Part shown: one piece after another, positions 8,242 to 17,141 of the stretch
How the letters are laid out: each line of letters opens with the position of its first letter
Numbering within the stretch: the first letter of the stretch is position 1
NCBI RefSeq assembly: GCF_003970675.1
Contig: NZ_CP034562.1
Coordinates: 558,001 to 622,000 of the forward strand
From: Flammeovirga pectinis
GTDB lineage: Bacteria; Bacteroidota; Bacteroidia; Cytophagales; Flammeovirgaceae
Reading direction: 5' to 3'
DNA: 64,000 nt
The notes under the pieces: model-generated
Database searches by the model: none
Seen by the model: only the letters and a program-made list of their open reading frames with translations
What the model was told of the DNA's origin: nothing
Program-made: the position numbers and the translations under genes

Positions 8242-10011
8242 TTATCTCAACTTGATTTTACGCATACGAATGTTTTGAGGTGTAACCTCAACTAATTCGT
8301 CCTCACGGATATATTCCATACACTCCTCTAAAGAGAAGATACGTTTAGGAGTAATTTTAGAGTTATCATCAGAACCCGACGCACGCATGTTTGTCAATTT
8401 CTTACCTCTAACAATATTTACTCTTAAATCCATTGGACGGTTGAATTCACCAACAACTTGACCTTCGTAGATTTCCTCAGTAGGATCAACAAAGAAAGTA
8501 CCTCTATCTTGAAGTTTATCAAGAGAATAGGCAGTTGGAGAACCAGTTTGGTCAGAAATGATTGCACCATTGTTCTTAGTAGCAATCTCTCCTTTGAAAG
8601 GTGCATACTCTTTAAAACGGTGAGTCATAATAGCTTCACCTGCAGTTGCAGTTAAGATATTATTTCTTAAACCAATGATACCACGAGAAGGAATTTGGAA
8701 TTCAAGGTGTTGCATATCGCCTTTAGGCTCCATGATTAATAATTCACCTTTTCTCTGCGTAGCTAATTCAATTGCTTTACCAGAAACAGATTCAGGAACG
8801 TCGATTACCAATGATTCGATTGGTTCGTTTTTCACTCCATCAATTTCTTTGTAAAGTACTTGAGGTTGACCTACTTGTAATTCGTAGCCTTCGCGACGCA
8901 TTGTTTCGATCAATACAGCCAAGTGAAGAATACCACGACCGTATACAATAAATCTGTCTTCAGAATCAGTAGCTTCTACACGTAGAGCTAAGTTCTTTTC
9001 AGTTTCTTTGTATAAACGATCACGTAAGTGTCTTGAAGTAACAAACTTACCTTCTTTACCAAAGAATGGTGAGTTGTTAATCATAAACAACATACTCATA
9101 GTAGGCTCTTCGATAGCCATACGAGGAAGTGGATCTGGATTTTCTACAGTTGTTACTGTATCACCGATTTCAAAATCGTCGATACCAATAATTGCACAAA
9201 GATCACCAGCTTTAACTTCTGATACCTTTTTACGACCTAGACCTTCAAAAGTTTGAAGTTCTTTGATACGTACTTTCTTTACAGAACCGTCAGCTTTTGC
9301 AAGACCAACGAAAGAACCTTCTGTTAGAGTACCTCTAGTTAAACGTCCAATCGCAATACGACCAACGAAACTAGAAAAGTCTAAAGAAGTAATCTGTAAT
9401 TGAGGGTCTCCTTCTGGAGATGGTGCTTCAGGAACTAAATCAACAATACCATCCAATAAAGGAACGATAGAGTCAGTTACGTTTTTCCAGTCGTCACTCA
9501 TCCAACCCATTTTAGATGAACCGTAGAAAGTTGGGAATTCCAATTGCTCTTCAGTAGCATCCAAGTTGAAGAATAAATCAAAAACTTGATCGTGTACTTC
9601 GTCAGGACGACAGTTAGGCTTATCAACTTTGTTGATAACCACGATTGGCTTCAAACCTAGCGATAATGCTTTACCTAGAACAAAACGTGTTTGAGGCATT
9701 GGACCTTCAAATGCATCTACTAAAAGAAATACACTATCAGCCATTTTCAATACACGCTCAACTTCACCACCGAAATCGGCGTGACCAGGAGTATCGATGA
9801 TGTTGATTTTAACTCCCTTGTAGTTAATAGAAACGTTTTTAGAAAGAATGGTAATCCCTCTTTCACGCTCAAGGTCGTTGTTGTCAAGAATCAACTCTCC
9901 TGCTTCTTGATTGTCGCGGAACAATTCTGCCGCGTGTAGCATTTTATCTACTAGTGTTGTTTTGCCATGATCGACGTGAGCGATGATAGCGATATTACGG
10001 ATACTACTCAT
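8242..10011 (-). CDS. typA: translational GTPase TypA/BipA
   Basis: A 589-residue ribosome-binding GTPase, close to the usual length of about 600. G motifs are clear: AHVDHGKTT (11-19), RERGIT switch I (49-54), DTPGHADFGG (72-81) and NKVDKP (about 127-132). The elongation-factor domains II, III and V follow, with the BipA-specific C-terminus (RGIIGLRNNILTATAGEAIM, then TPQNIRMRKIKLR). TypA acts on the 50S subunit, in ribosome assembly and stress or low-temperature growth. A TATCTTTG box at 10032-10039 may be its promoter. Confidence 0.97.
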   Translation of the reverse strand: MSSIRNIAIIAHVDHGKTTLVDKMLHAAELFRDNQEAGELILDNNDLERERGITILSKNVSINYKGVKINIIDTPGHADFGGEVERVLKMADSVFLLVDAFEGPMPQTRFVLGKALSLGLKPIVVINKVDKPNCRPDEVHDQVFDLFFNLDATEEQLEFPTFYGSSKMGWMSDDWKNVTDSIVPLLDGIVDLVPEAPSPEGDPQLQITSLDFSSFVGRIAIGRLTRGTLTEGSFVGLAKADGSVKKVRIKELQTFEGLGRKKVSEVKAGDLCAIIGIDDFEIGDTVTTVENPDPLPRMAIEEPTMSMLFMINNSPFFGKEGKFVTSRHLRDRLYKETEKNLALRVEATDSEDRFIVYGRGILHLAVLIETMRREGYELQVGQPQVLYKEIDGVKNEPIESLVIDVPESVSGKAIELATQRKGELLIMEPKGDMQHLEFQIPSRGIIGLRNNILTATAGEAIMTHRFKEYAPFKGEIATKNNGAIISDQTGSPTAYSLDKLQDRGTFFVDPTEEIYEGQVVGEFNRPMDLRVNIVRGKKLTNMRASGSDDNSKITPKRIFSLEECMEYIREDELVEVTPQNIRMRKIKLR

Positions 10012-10031
10012 GATAAATTTTTATGAACGTG

Positions 10032-10039
10032 CAAAGATA
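10032..10039 (-). promoter_or_regulatory. candidate -7 box of typA (TATCTTTG)
   Basis: TATCTTTGCA on the minus strand, about 20 bases before the typA ATG, matches TAnnTTTG. No -33 TTG is evident. Confidence 0.4.
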
Positions 10040-10154
10040 GCAGAACTATTATACTATTATAACTTTATACCCTTCTTATTAGTAACTATTGTTGAAAAAC
10101 TTAATTAATTGTATTTCATACTCTTATATGTTTACAAATAATTAACATGTTTTT

Positions 10155-10186
10155 TTTGCGAAACCGGTTTCGGGAAATGATATTTG
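10155..10186 (+). promoter_or_regulatory. promoter with operator-like palindrome in the spacer
   Basis: TTTG at 10155-10158 and GATATTTG at 10179-10186 are 20 bases apart, close to the Bacteroidota promoter layout. A perfect 14-base palindrome, CGAAACCGGTTTCG at 10159-10172, fills most of the spacer. The core resembles operators of LacI-family repressors. A bound repressor would cover the promoter of the 10293 gene. Which protein binds is unknown. Confidence 0.5.
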
Positions 10187-10292
10187 TACTGTAGAATTAA
10201 TAACACAAAACAAGCGATAATTACCTCACCTTTACCTTGGTGTAATTGTCTGATCATTAACTATATAATCAATAACCTTAATATCCAAGTAT

Positions 10293-10538
10293 ATGTCAAA
10301 CGAAGTGAAATTTTCGAAATTCCTGATGGGAATGTGCCTTAATACGGGTGAGTCTATGCAAGCAATTGCAAGAAATTTAGGAATTAATACTAATAGCCAA
10401 GAAATTAATGCATTAGTATCTAAATTTGAGGTTGAAGGCCTTGTAGAAAAAGTTCAAAGAACAACAAAAGAAACAATTGCTTATTTATCTCCTAGAGGAA
10501 ATGAAGAAGCTCGATTATTAATAGAAGGAGTTGTTTAG
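10293..10538 (+). CDS. small winged-helix-like protein, paralogue of the 10749 gene
   Basis: An 81-residue protein with a compact alpha/beta pattern suggesting a winged-helix DNA-binding fold. Helix SKFLMGMCLNTGES leads into a helix-turn-helix-like MQAIARNLGINTNSQEINAL, a third helix (SKFEVEGLVEKV), then a strand pair as the wing (TKETIAYLSPRG) and a final helix. About a third of its residues match the 80-residue product of the next gene, in the same order. It is monocistronic, with an operator-bearing promoter upstream and a very strong terminator downstream. The family is not recognised; DNA binding is an inference. Confidence 0.6.
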   Translation: MSNEVKFSKFLMGMCLNTGESMQAIARNLGINTNSQEINALVSKFEVEGLVEKVQRTTKETIAYLSPRGNEEARLLIEGVV

Positions 10539-10572
10539 TCGTTAAGATTAAATTTCATATAAATTAATAATA

Positions 10573-10618
10573 AAAAACAACCGCTATGTAAATTGCTTAC
10601 ATAGCGGTTGTTTTTTTT
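10573..10618 (+). terminator. strong intrinsic terminator between the paralogues
   Basis: AACAACCGCTATGTAA pairs perfectly with TTACATAGCGGTTGTT across a five-base loop, then eight T. Confidence 0.9.
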
Positions 10619-10748
10619 GCAAATAGTTAAAAACAATTAATAATATTATTAAATGCTTAAAGTAATTTAATATTAAAAACCTGATATATATTCTCACGTA
10701 TAAACCCTCAAACACAACCAAATAACAACCGATAAACCTAATAGTATT

Positions 10749-10991
10749 ATGTCAACAGAAATCAAACAATCAAAACTCTTAGTGGGTATCTGCATACACT
10801 CAGGTGAATGTCTAGAAGAAATTGCCAAAAATTTAGGGCTAAGTACAACTAGAGATGAAATAGAAGTATTAGCATCTTTAATGGAAAACGATGGCTTATT
10901 AAATGGTGTACACAGAGAGTATAATAAAACACACGCAGAATTAACATCTAAAGGTGTTAGTACAGCATTCTCACTTTTAGAGAACCATTAG
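10749..10991 (+). CDS. small winged-helix-like protein, paralogue of the 10293 gene
   Basis: An 80-residue protein sharing the order MS-E-K-SK-L-G-C-GE-IA-NLG-T-EI-L with the 10293 product. Conserved points include the NLG helix end, the GL turn before the wing and the KT-A-L strand. A terminator lies between the two genes, so they are transcribed separately and may respond differently. Two cysteines (in GICIHSGEC) occur, but no metal motif is complete. It shares a convergent terminator with the WG-repeat gene. Function unknown; a small transcription regulator is the most natural reading. Confidence 0.6.
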   Translation: MSTEIKQSKLLVGICIHSGECLEEIAKNLGLSTTRDEIEVLASLMENDGLLNGVHREYNKTHAELTSKGVSTAFSLLENH

Positions 10992-11023
10992 TAAAAGAAA
11001 ATAAGATCTTGATTTTAATAAAG

Positions 11024-11060
11024 AAATGGGCAAACCAATTAATTATTGGCTTGCCCATTT
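11024..11060. terminator. bidirectional terminator
   Basis: AAATGGGCAA-CCAAT pairs with ATTGG-TTGCCCATTT between the convergent 10749 and WG-repeat genes. The T-runs are short on both sides. Confidence 0.65.
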
Positions 11061-11083
11061 TGTTTTACTGAAAGAAAATAAAC

Positions 11084-14000
11084 CTAATCTACTAAAAGAG
11101 TATTTCCTGATTCGAATAAAATAACTTTATCGTTAGCGGCCTTTAATGTTCCTAAAAAGTAGTTATCATTCACAATGCTATTCTTCTCGTTAATGATATG
11201 TTCTAAATTAGAGATAGTAACATTGAATACCTCTTGATTATGACTGACTCTTGTAAAGTTTACAGTATTTAGAGGTTGACCATCTTTGCCTATCATTCTC
11301 CAAGTTCCATTAATTACTTTCTCAAATTCTAGATCTTTAGCTACATCTCCAGTTAGTGAAACTACTTTTCTATGTGCACCATATTTTTCTAAATAAATCT
11401 CCATTTGAAGCCTTGAAAATCTCTTTTTTATTGAAGAATCATTAATTTTTCTCGTTAACTCCCAAACTTCACCTGTTTTTACGAATGCAATACCGGCAGA
11501 GTTAAAAGGTGTAACTTCATCAAATTTCTTAGAATAAAGTGCTACCCCAGAATGAGAAGTGTGCTGCATATAACCAATTCCTTTAATAATGCATCCAGAA
11601 GTATCACTCATAAATAATTCCTCTCCAGCAGAAAGTTTACCTAAAATTTCACCTTTAGTGTTTATAATAGATGATGTATTAACGGTTGCATAATCACCTT
11701 TAAAACTAGTAGCACTATTAAATTGGATAGGTATAATTAATTCACCCTTTTGATTTATATATCCCCATTTATTTTTAATACAAACAGGAGCAATTTCATT
11801 ACTAAAACTTTTTGCAATATTATAGGTAGGTGCTATAACCCATTTACCACTTTTATCAATAAACCCATATTTTCTATCTTTTGCAGTCTTTCCATTTTTT
11901 TGAGCTACTGCTAAGCCATTTTCAAAGGGTTTTATTTTTTTGAAATTAAGTTTTACAATTACTTTTCCTTTTTCATTAATAACTCCTTGAAGTTTTGAAT
12001 CACCTTTTTTAGAAACGATTGCATAATTATTTCCAATAAAATGAAACTTGTAGTTTTTAAACTCAGTTGTATTCATCTTCTCTATCCTATTAGAGTTTAA
12101 AGGAGTAGTAGTATTCTTTACACTCCATTGGCCATCTTTATTAATAGAATAGACAACAGTAGAATCTTTTATAAATTTAATATATTGAGTTTGATGAATA
12201 GGGGCGGAATTATTGTATTTAAAGGAAATAAGTGTATCACCTTTGTAATTGATTAAACCCCATTTGTTGTCTTTTTTTGCAACAAATTGTTTGTCATTTA
12301 CAGCAAATAATTGATCATAAATTAAGGGGCAAGCTCTTTTTCCTTCATAATCAATTAGTCCTTTTTTATTATCGAGTTCAGCAATAGCAACTCCAGAGCT
12401 GTCCATCCAAATTTCTTGAAAGTTATCTGCAATAAAGTCGAATTCTGGTTGAATTACTTCTTTACCGTTATAATCAATAAAAGTTTGTTTTCCCTCTATT
12501 GTTCTTGCCTTTGCTATTCCTTTATGAATTGTCCAAACTTCTGGAAAACCTGAACTTTGTATATATTCTGGAGTTAAAGCAATCTCTCCATTATAGTTTA
12601 CAAATCCAGAACTACTTCTTTTTTCAATTAGAGCCAATCCTTCTTTATCTTTCCAAGCTCTTTCAAAACCAATAATATCAGTATAAACAGGAGGGATAAG
12701 TACAGTGCCATCCTCTTTTATATATCCAACATATTTATAGCCGGTAATAGTTTTTCTATCGATAGGATCTATAATTTGCTTTCTTTTGATCTTTGCAATA
12801 CCATTCTCAAAAGGTTCTAAAATATTGACATTTAATTTAGGTGTAAAACTCCATTTATTAGTTTTACTATAACGTCCCCATCTACCCTTTGATTTTATAT
12901 TTGCACCAGTGGCATCAATTTGAATTTCATCATAGATAGTAGGAATAATTTCTTTACCAGTAATATCAATTATTCCCCATTTACCTATACTGCCTTCTCC
13001 TTCTTTAATTTTTAACCAGCCACCTTTATTATAACCAATACCATCATATTCAATTGGAATCTGAATTGTACCATCAGTATAAACTAAACCGAATTTGTCA
13101 AATTTCTTAACTATGGCATACCCGTTATTAAAGTCAGAGGCTAATGTATAAATAGGAGCCGTAATTATTTCCGCATTTTCATCTATAAAACCATAGAACC
13201 CGTCTTTACTTTTAAAGTAAGCTACATTATCATAAAAATTACCAATTGTTTCTATTGAGTACTGATTTGCTTCGTCTGTAATTTGTCTTTTTATAGCACC
13301 ATTTATATTAATTAGATTATCCCATAAAGTATCAATACTAATTCTAGCCCAATTACTATGTGAGAAATCCTCTAGAACAATGTCTTTAAAATGATCTTTG
13401 AATAGAATAGTACCTTTTTGCTGATCAATTAAATAATAATTAAGTGTACCATCTTTTTCTTCTCGTCTACCTATAACTATATTTTTAGAATTGTTTTCTT
13501 TGATATAGAAGAAAGATAAGCCATTTAAAAGTACTTTTCCCGTTGGAGCAACGAGATAATAATCGTTTAAAACATCTACCCATTGAGGCGTTTTATAATT
13601 ACCCTTTTTTACTTCCAAACATTGATACTTAAGTATATTTTGAATTTGGAACCTTTTGAAATCTTTTAAAGAGTTAAATGTTTTTTTAGATGTGATTGTT
13701 CCTACTGAATCAATAACTATATAATCTAAAGCAGGGCTACCTTTAATTGTTGCGATAAGAAGGTTTGATTCTATAATATCAATTTTTTGATAATTTGGAG
13801 TAACCTGTTCTTCACAATTACTATTTAAGAACCCTTTAAAATTACCTTTTGATGTTATAAATATGGAAGTCTCTGTTAAGGTAATATCATCAAATTTAGG
13901 TGTAATGAGTTCTTTTCCATTTATATCAATTATACCTAACTGATCTCCAGAATAACTTTTAATTAAGTTAGCAAATGGAGCCAAATTAGAATAGGGTTTA

Positions 14001-14329
14001 CTTAAATGAGTATTATTATTATCAATTAAAAAGCAATCTGTATTATTCCAACCAACAAAGGTATCATCCTTTATAAATTCAACTCTATCGTATGCAATAG
14101 GTAGAATTATTTTACCAGTAGTATTAATAACTCCAATTTTATTATTCTGCCCCACTCTAAAATAAGTACCATTAGAAAGAGGAGTAATAAATTGATATTC
14201 TATTGGTATTATTACTTCAGTTCCTGATGTACCTCCCCATTTCCCATCTTTACAGACTGGATAAATAGTTTGAGAAAAACTAAAAAATGGAATTAAATAG
14301 AATAAGATAGTTAAGAATTTTTTTGACAT
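11084..14329 (-). CDS. secreted WG-repeat protein (1081 aa)
   Basis: A very long protein made mostly of WG-type repeats. About fifteen copies of a 30-60 residue unit with the pattern K-W-G-x-I-[DN]-x-x-G-K-x-[IV]-I-P-x-x-[YF]-D are visible, for example KWGIIDITGKEIIPTIYDEI and KYGFIDKSGKWVIAPTYN. ATG 14329 gives the signal peptide MSKKFLTILFYLIPFFSFSQ. An upstream in-frame TTG at 14338 is less likely. The last 160 residues lack the repeat and end in a different small domain. WG repeats are thought to form beta-rich interaction surfaces, and no enzymatic motif is seen. The protein is probably periplasmic or surface exposed. Confidence 0.8.
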   Translation of the reverse strand: MSKKFLTILFYLIPFFSFSQTIYPVCKDGKWGGTSGTEVIIPIEYQFITPLSNGTYFRVGQNNKIGVINTTGKIILPIAYDRVEFIKDDTFVGWNNTDCFLIDNNNTHLSKPYSNLAPFANLIKSYSGDQLGIIDINGKELITPKFDDITLTETSIFITSKGNFKGFLNSNCEEQVTPNYQKIDIIESNLLIATIKGSPALDYIVIDSVGTITSKKTFNSLKDFKRFQIQNILKYQCLEVKKGNYKTPQWVDVLNDYYLVAPTGKVLLNGLSFFYIKENNSKNIVIGRREEKDGTLNYYLIDQQKGTILFKDHFKDIVLEDFSHSNWARISIDTLWDNLININGAIKRQITDEANQYSIETIGNFYDNVAYFKSKDGFYGFIDENAEIITAPIYTLASDFNNGYAIVKKFDKFGLVYTDGTIQIPIEYDGIGYNKGGWLKIKEGEGSIGKWGIIDITGKEIIPTIYDEIQIDATGANIKSKGRWGRYSKTNKWSFTPKLNVNILEPFENGIAKIKRKQIIDPIDRKTITGYKYVGYIKEDGTVLIPPVYTDIIGFERAWKDKEGLALIEKRSSSGFVNYNGEIALTPEYIQSSGFPEVWTIHKGIAKARTIEGKQTFIDYNGKEVIQPEFDFIADNFQEIWMDSSGVAIAELDNKKGLIDYEGKRACPLIYDQLFAVNDKQFVAKKDNKWGLINYKGDTLISFKYNNSAPIHQTQYIKFIKDSTVVYSINKDGQWSVKNTTTPLNSNRIEKMNTTEFKNYKFHFIGNNYAIVSKKGDSKLQGVINEKGKVIVKLNFKKIKPFENGLAVAQKNGKTAKDRKYGFIDKSGKWVIAPTYNIAKSFSNEIAPVCIKNKWGYINQKGELIIPIQFNSATSFKGDYATVNTSSIINTKGEILGKLSAGEELFMSDTSGCIIKGIGYMQHTSHSGVALYSKKFDEVTPFNSAGIAFVKTGEVWELTRKINDSSIKKRFSRLQMEIYLEKYGAHRKVVSLTGDVAKDLEFEKVINGTWRMIGKDGQPLNTVNFTRVSHNQEVFNVTISNLEHIINEKNSIVNDNYFLGTLKAANDKVILFESGNTLLVD

Positions 14330-14424
14330 AAAACTCAAATAATTTCAATGTACACAGTTATACCTTAATGGATAAAAAGGTATTTAAGATTAGTTAGTGT
14401 GAATTAGTCGAAAGTCATGCCAAT

Positions 14425-14462
14425 AAAAAAGGAATTACAAAATCTAGTTATGTAATTCCTTT
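14425..14462 (-). terminator. intrinsic terminator of purK
   Basis: On the minus strand AAAGGAATTACA pairs with TGTAATTCCTTT, followed by more T. Confidence 0.8.
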
Positions 14463-14469
14463 AATATCA

Positions 14470-15588
14470 TTATGCTATCACTTTAAAGTACTTTTTAACG
14501 AGCTCTACTTTTCTGAGTAACTCATCTTTATCATCAGCAATTATAGTAATATGCCCCATCTTTCGTTCGGGCTTAGTAATGTGTTTTTCATAGAGATGAA
14601 TGTAAACACCCGAGAGTTTAAGAATTTCATCAATTCCTTTATAAATAGCTTCTCCAGTATATCCTTTTTCGCCAAGAACATTTACCATTGCAGACGGGCT
14701 ACGTCTTTTTGTATCACCTAAGGGGAAGTCTAAAATAGCTCTAACGTGTTGTTCAAACTGAGAAGTAATATTGCCTTCTATTGTCTGATGTCCACTGTTA
14801 TGCGTTCTAGGAGCAACCTCATTAACAATAACATTTCCTTCATTATCAACAAAAAACTCAATAGCCAATAAACCAACGTAGTCTAACTTATTTAATAAGT
14901 CTATAGAAATTTCTTTGACTTTATTTTCTACCTCTTTACTGATATTCGCAGGAGAAAGTAAATAATCTACAAGGTTACTTTCATGGTAAACAATCTCTAC
15001 AGCAGGGAATGTTTTAATTTCACCACTAGGGTTTCTTGCTGCAATAATTGATATTTCTTTATCAATATCAACCATTTTTTCAAAAACTGAAGGTCCATCA
15101 AACCCCTTAGAAAAATCGTTTTCAGTTTTCATTACCTGAACACCTCTACCGTCATAGCCACCTTTACCTATTTTCATTACTGCCGGTAATAGGTCTTTAT
15201 GTTGATCTAAATCTTCTTTTGAATCTACTAAGACAAAAGGAGAGGTTGGGATATTATTATCAGCGTAAAATTGTTTCTGAATACGTTTATCTTGAATTAA
15301 TTGAATATGATGAGGTTTTGGATAAACAGTTGTTCCTTGTTTTTCAATTTCAATTAACGCATCTGCATTTACGTTTTCGATTTCGATGGTTAATACATCA
15401 ATATCTTTCGCAAAATTCATGACTGTATCATAATCATTGAGAGAGCCTTGAACAAATTCATGCGCCATTGCTTTACATGGAGCATTTGGATCTGCATCCA
15501 ATGTTTTAACATGAATATTTAAGTTCATAGAAGACTGAATCATCATTCTTCCTAATTGACCTCCACCTAAAACACCGATCTTTTTCAT
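14470..15588 (-). CDS. purK: 5-(carboxyamino)imidazole ribonucleotide synthase
   Basis: A 372-residue ATP-grasp enzyme that carboxylates aminoimidazole ribonucleotide with ATP and bicarbonate in purine synthesis. The N-terminal Rossmann-like motif KKIGVLGGGQLGRMM is diagnostic. The ATP-grasp core has KIGKGGYDGRGVQ (about 140-152), the acidic metal site AIEFFVDNEGNVIVNEVAPR (about 242-261) and HNSGHQTIE. The usual partner purE is not next to it; the downstream gene is the WG-repeat protein. purD lies just upstream on the same strand, but a hairpin with a T-run separates them. Confidence 0.96.
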   Translation of the reverse strand: MKKIGVLGGGQLGRMMIQSSMNLNIHVKTLDADPNAPCKAMAHEFVQGSLNDYDTVMNFAKDIDVLTIEIENVNADALIEIEKQGTTVYPKPHHIQLIQDKRIQKQFYADNNIPTSPFVLVDSKEDLDQHKDLLPAVMKIGKGGYDGRGVQVMKTENDFSKGFDGPSVFEKMVDIDKEISIIAARNPSGEIKTFPAVEIVYHESNLVDYLLSPANISKEVENKVKEISIDLLNKLDYVGLLAIEFFVDNEGNVIVNEVAPRTHNSGHQTIEGNITSQFEQHVRAILDFPLGDTKRRSPSAMVNVLGEKGYTGEAIYKGIDEILKLSGVYIHLYEKHITKPERKMGHITIIADDKDELLRKVELVKKYFKVIA

Positions 15589-15602
15589 ATTAATTTATAA
15601 TT

Positions 15603-15650
15603 AAAAAGTCACCTCGAGATAATACTATTATTTGAGGTGACTATTTTTTT
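15603..15650 (-). terminator. terminator or attenuator between purD and purK
   Basis: AGTCACCTC pairs with GAGGTGACT. On the minus strand the 3' arm runs into five T. The T-run is short, so some readthrough into purK is plausible. Confidence 0.6.
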
Positions 15651-15665
15651 TATTTTTGAAATGAC

Positions 15666-16937
15666 TTATAAATCGAAGCCAATATCTTTACGATAATATT
15701 TCTTGTCGAACTGAACAGCTTCGGCAGCTGCAAATGATTTAGCTAATGCTTCATTCATTGTCGCTCCTTTTCCTGTTAATGCCATTACTCTACCACCATT
15801 TGTGATAACTTCGCCAAGTTCACTAAATGTTGTACCCGCATGGAAAGGTAATACATCTTCCACAGTATCAACTTTAGTAATTTCTTTTCCGTTCTGATAC
15901 TTTTCAGGGTATCCACCAGAAACCAGCATAACAGTACTTGTAACGCAATCTTCAAACTCAATTTTTGCTTGGTCAAGTTTACCTTGTCCTGCTAAGTCAA
16001 GAATTTCAAGAAGATCACTTTTTACTCTAGGAATGACTACTTCTGTTTCTGGATCACCCATTCTTGCATTGTATTCAATAACAAAAGGTTTTCCATCTAC
16101 TTTAATTAATCCAAAGAAGATAAAACCAACATAATCGATACCATCTTTTGTAAGACCATCGATTGTAGGTTTTACAATAGCTTTATCAATTTCTGCCATA
16201 AAAGCAGCATCAGCAAATGGCACTGGAGAGATAGCTCCCATTCCACCAGTATTTAAACCAGTATCACCTTCACCAATTCTTTTGTAATCTTTTGCTTCTG
16301 GTAAAGTAACATAGTTCTTACCGTCTGTAATTACAAAAACAGATAATTCGATGCCATCTAAAAATTGTTCAACAAGAACAGATTTAGATGCTTCACCAAA
16401 TTGCCCGCTTAGCATTTCTTTAAGACTGTTTTTAGCTTCTTCTAAAGAGTTAATAATTAAAACTCCTTTACCAGCTGCTAATCCATCTGCTTTTAAGACA
16501 TAAGGAGGCTTCTGCAATTCTAAAAATGCATATCCACTTTCTAATGTTTCTAATGTAAATGTTTTAGATGCACCGGCAGGGATGTTATGGCGAACCATAA
16601 ATTTTTTAGAGTAGTCTTTACTTCCTTCTAATAATGCTCCTGCTTTTTTAGGTCCAATTACTTTAACATGAGATAATTTCTCGTTGTCAGCAAAGTAATC
16701 AGCAACTCCTTCTACAAGTGGAGCTTCGGGACCAACAATTAACATGTCGATCTCTTCTTCTTGAACAAATTGTCCAAGTTTAGGGAAATCAGTAACCGAA
16801 ATACTGATATTTTGTGCGACTTCTGCGGTACCTGCGTTACCTGGTGCTGCATATAGTTTTGTTAGCTTGTCGCTTTGGGCAATTTTCCACGCTAGCGTGT
16901 GTTCTCTGCCTCCCGAGCCAAGAATGAGTACTTTCAT
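15666..16937 (-). CDS. purD: phosphoribosylamine-glycine ligase
   Basis: A 423-residue GAR synthetase that joins glycine to phosphoribosylamine with ATP, step two of purine synthesis. Family blocks are all present: MKVLILGSGGREHTLAWK at the start, AAPGNAGTAE, VGPEAPLVEGVAD, KADGLAAGKGV (ATP-grasp), DTGLNTGGMGAISP, and EYNARMGDPE with the metal-binding acidic residues. The length is typical. It is the first of two purine genes on this strand. Normal start at ATG 16937. No regulator-like site was identified in the 205-base gap to the divergent 17142 gene. Confidence 0.97.
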   Translation of the reverse strand: MKVLILGSGGREHTLAWKIAQSDKLTKLYAAPGNAGTAEVAQNISISVTDFPKLGQFVQEEEIDMLIVGPEAPLVEGVADYFADNEKLSHVKVIGPKKAGALLEGSKDYSKKFMVRHNIPAGASKTFTLETLESGYAFLELQKPPYVLKADGLAAGKGVLIINSLEEAKNSLKEMLSGQFGEASKSVLVEQFLDGIELSVFVITDGKNYVTLPEAKDYKRIGEGDTGLNTGGMGAISPVPFADAAFMAEIDKAIVKPTIDGLTKDGIDYVGFIFFGLIKVDGKPFVIEYNARMGDPETEVVIPRVKSDLLEILDLAGQGKLDQAKIEFEDCVTSTVMLVSGGYPEKYQNGKEITKVDTVEDVLPFHAGTTFSELGEVITNGGRVMALTGKGATMNEALAKSFAAAEAVQFDKKYYRKDIGFDL

Positions 16938-17141
16938 CCTGTTCCTGTAGTTTAGTTGTATAGATTTTACTATAAAAAAATATAATCGCGAATATGCTAA
17001 AAAAAATATCTCTATGCTATTCTATGTGTATTGTTTTTCAATTAGTTGTATATTATAAGTATTAAAAAAGATCAATTTATCCATAATCAGTAGCGTTGGA
17101 TATATTGTTAGGATTTTGAATTATTTATTACTTCGACATTA

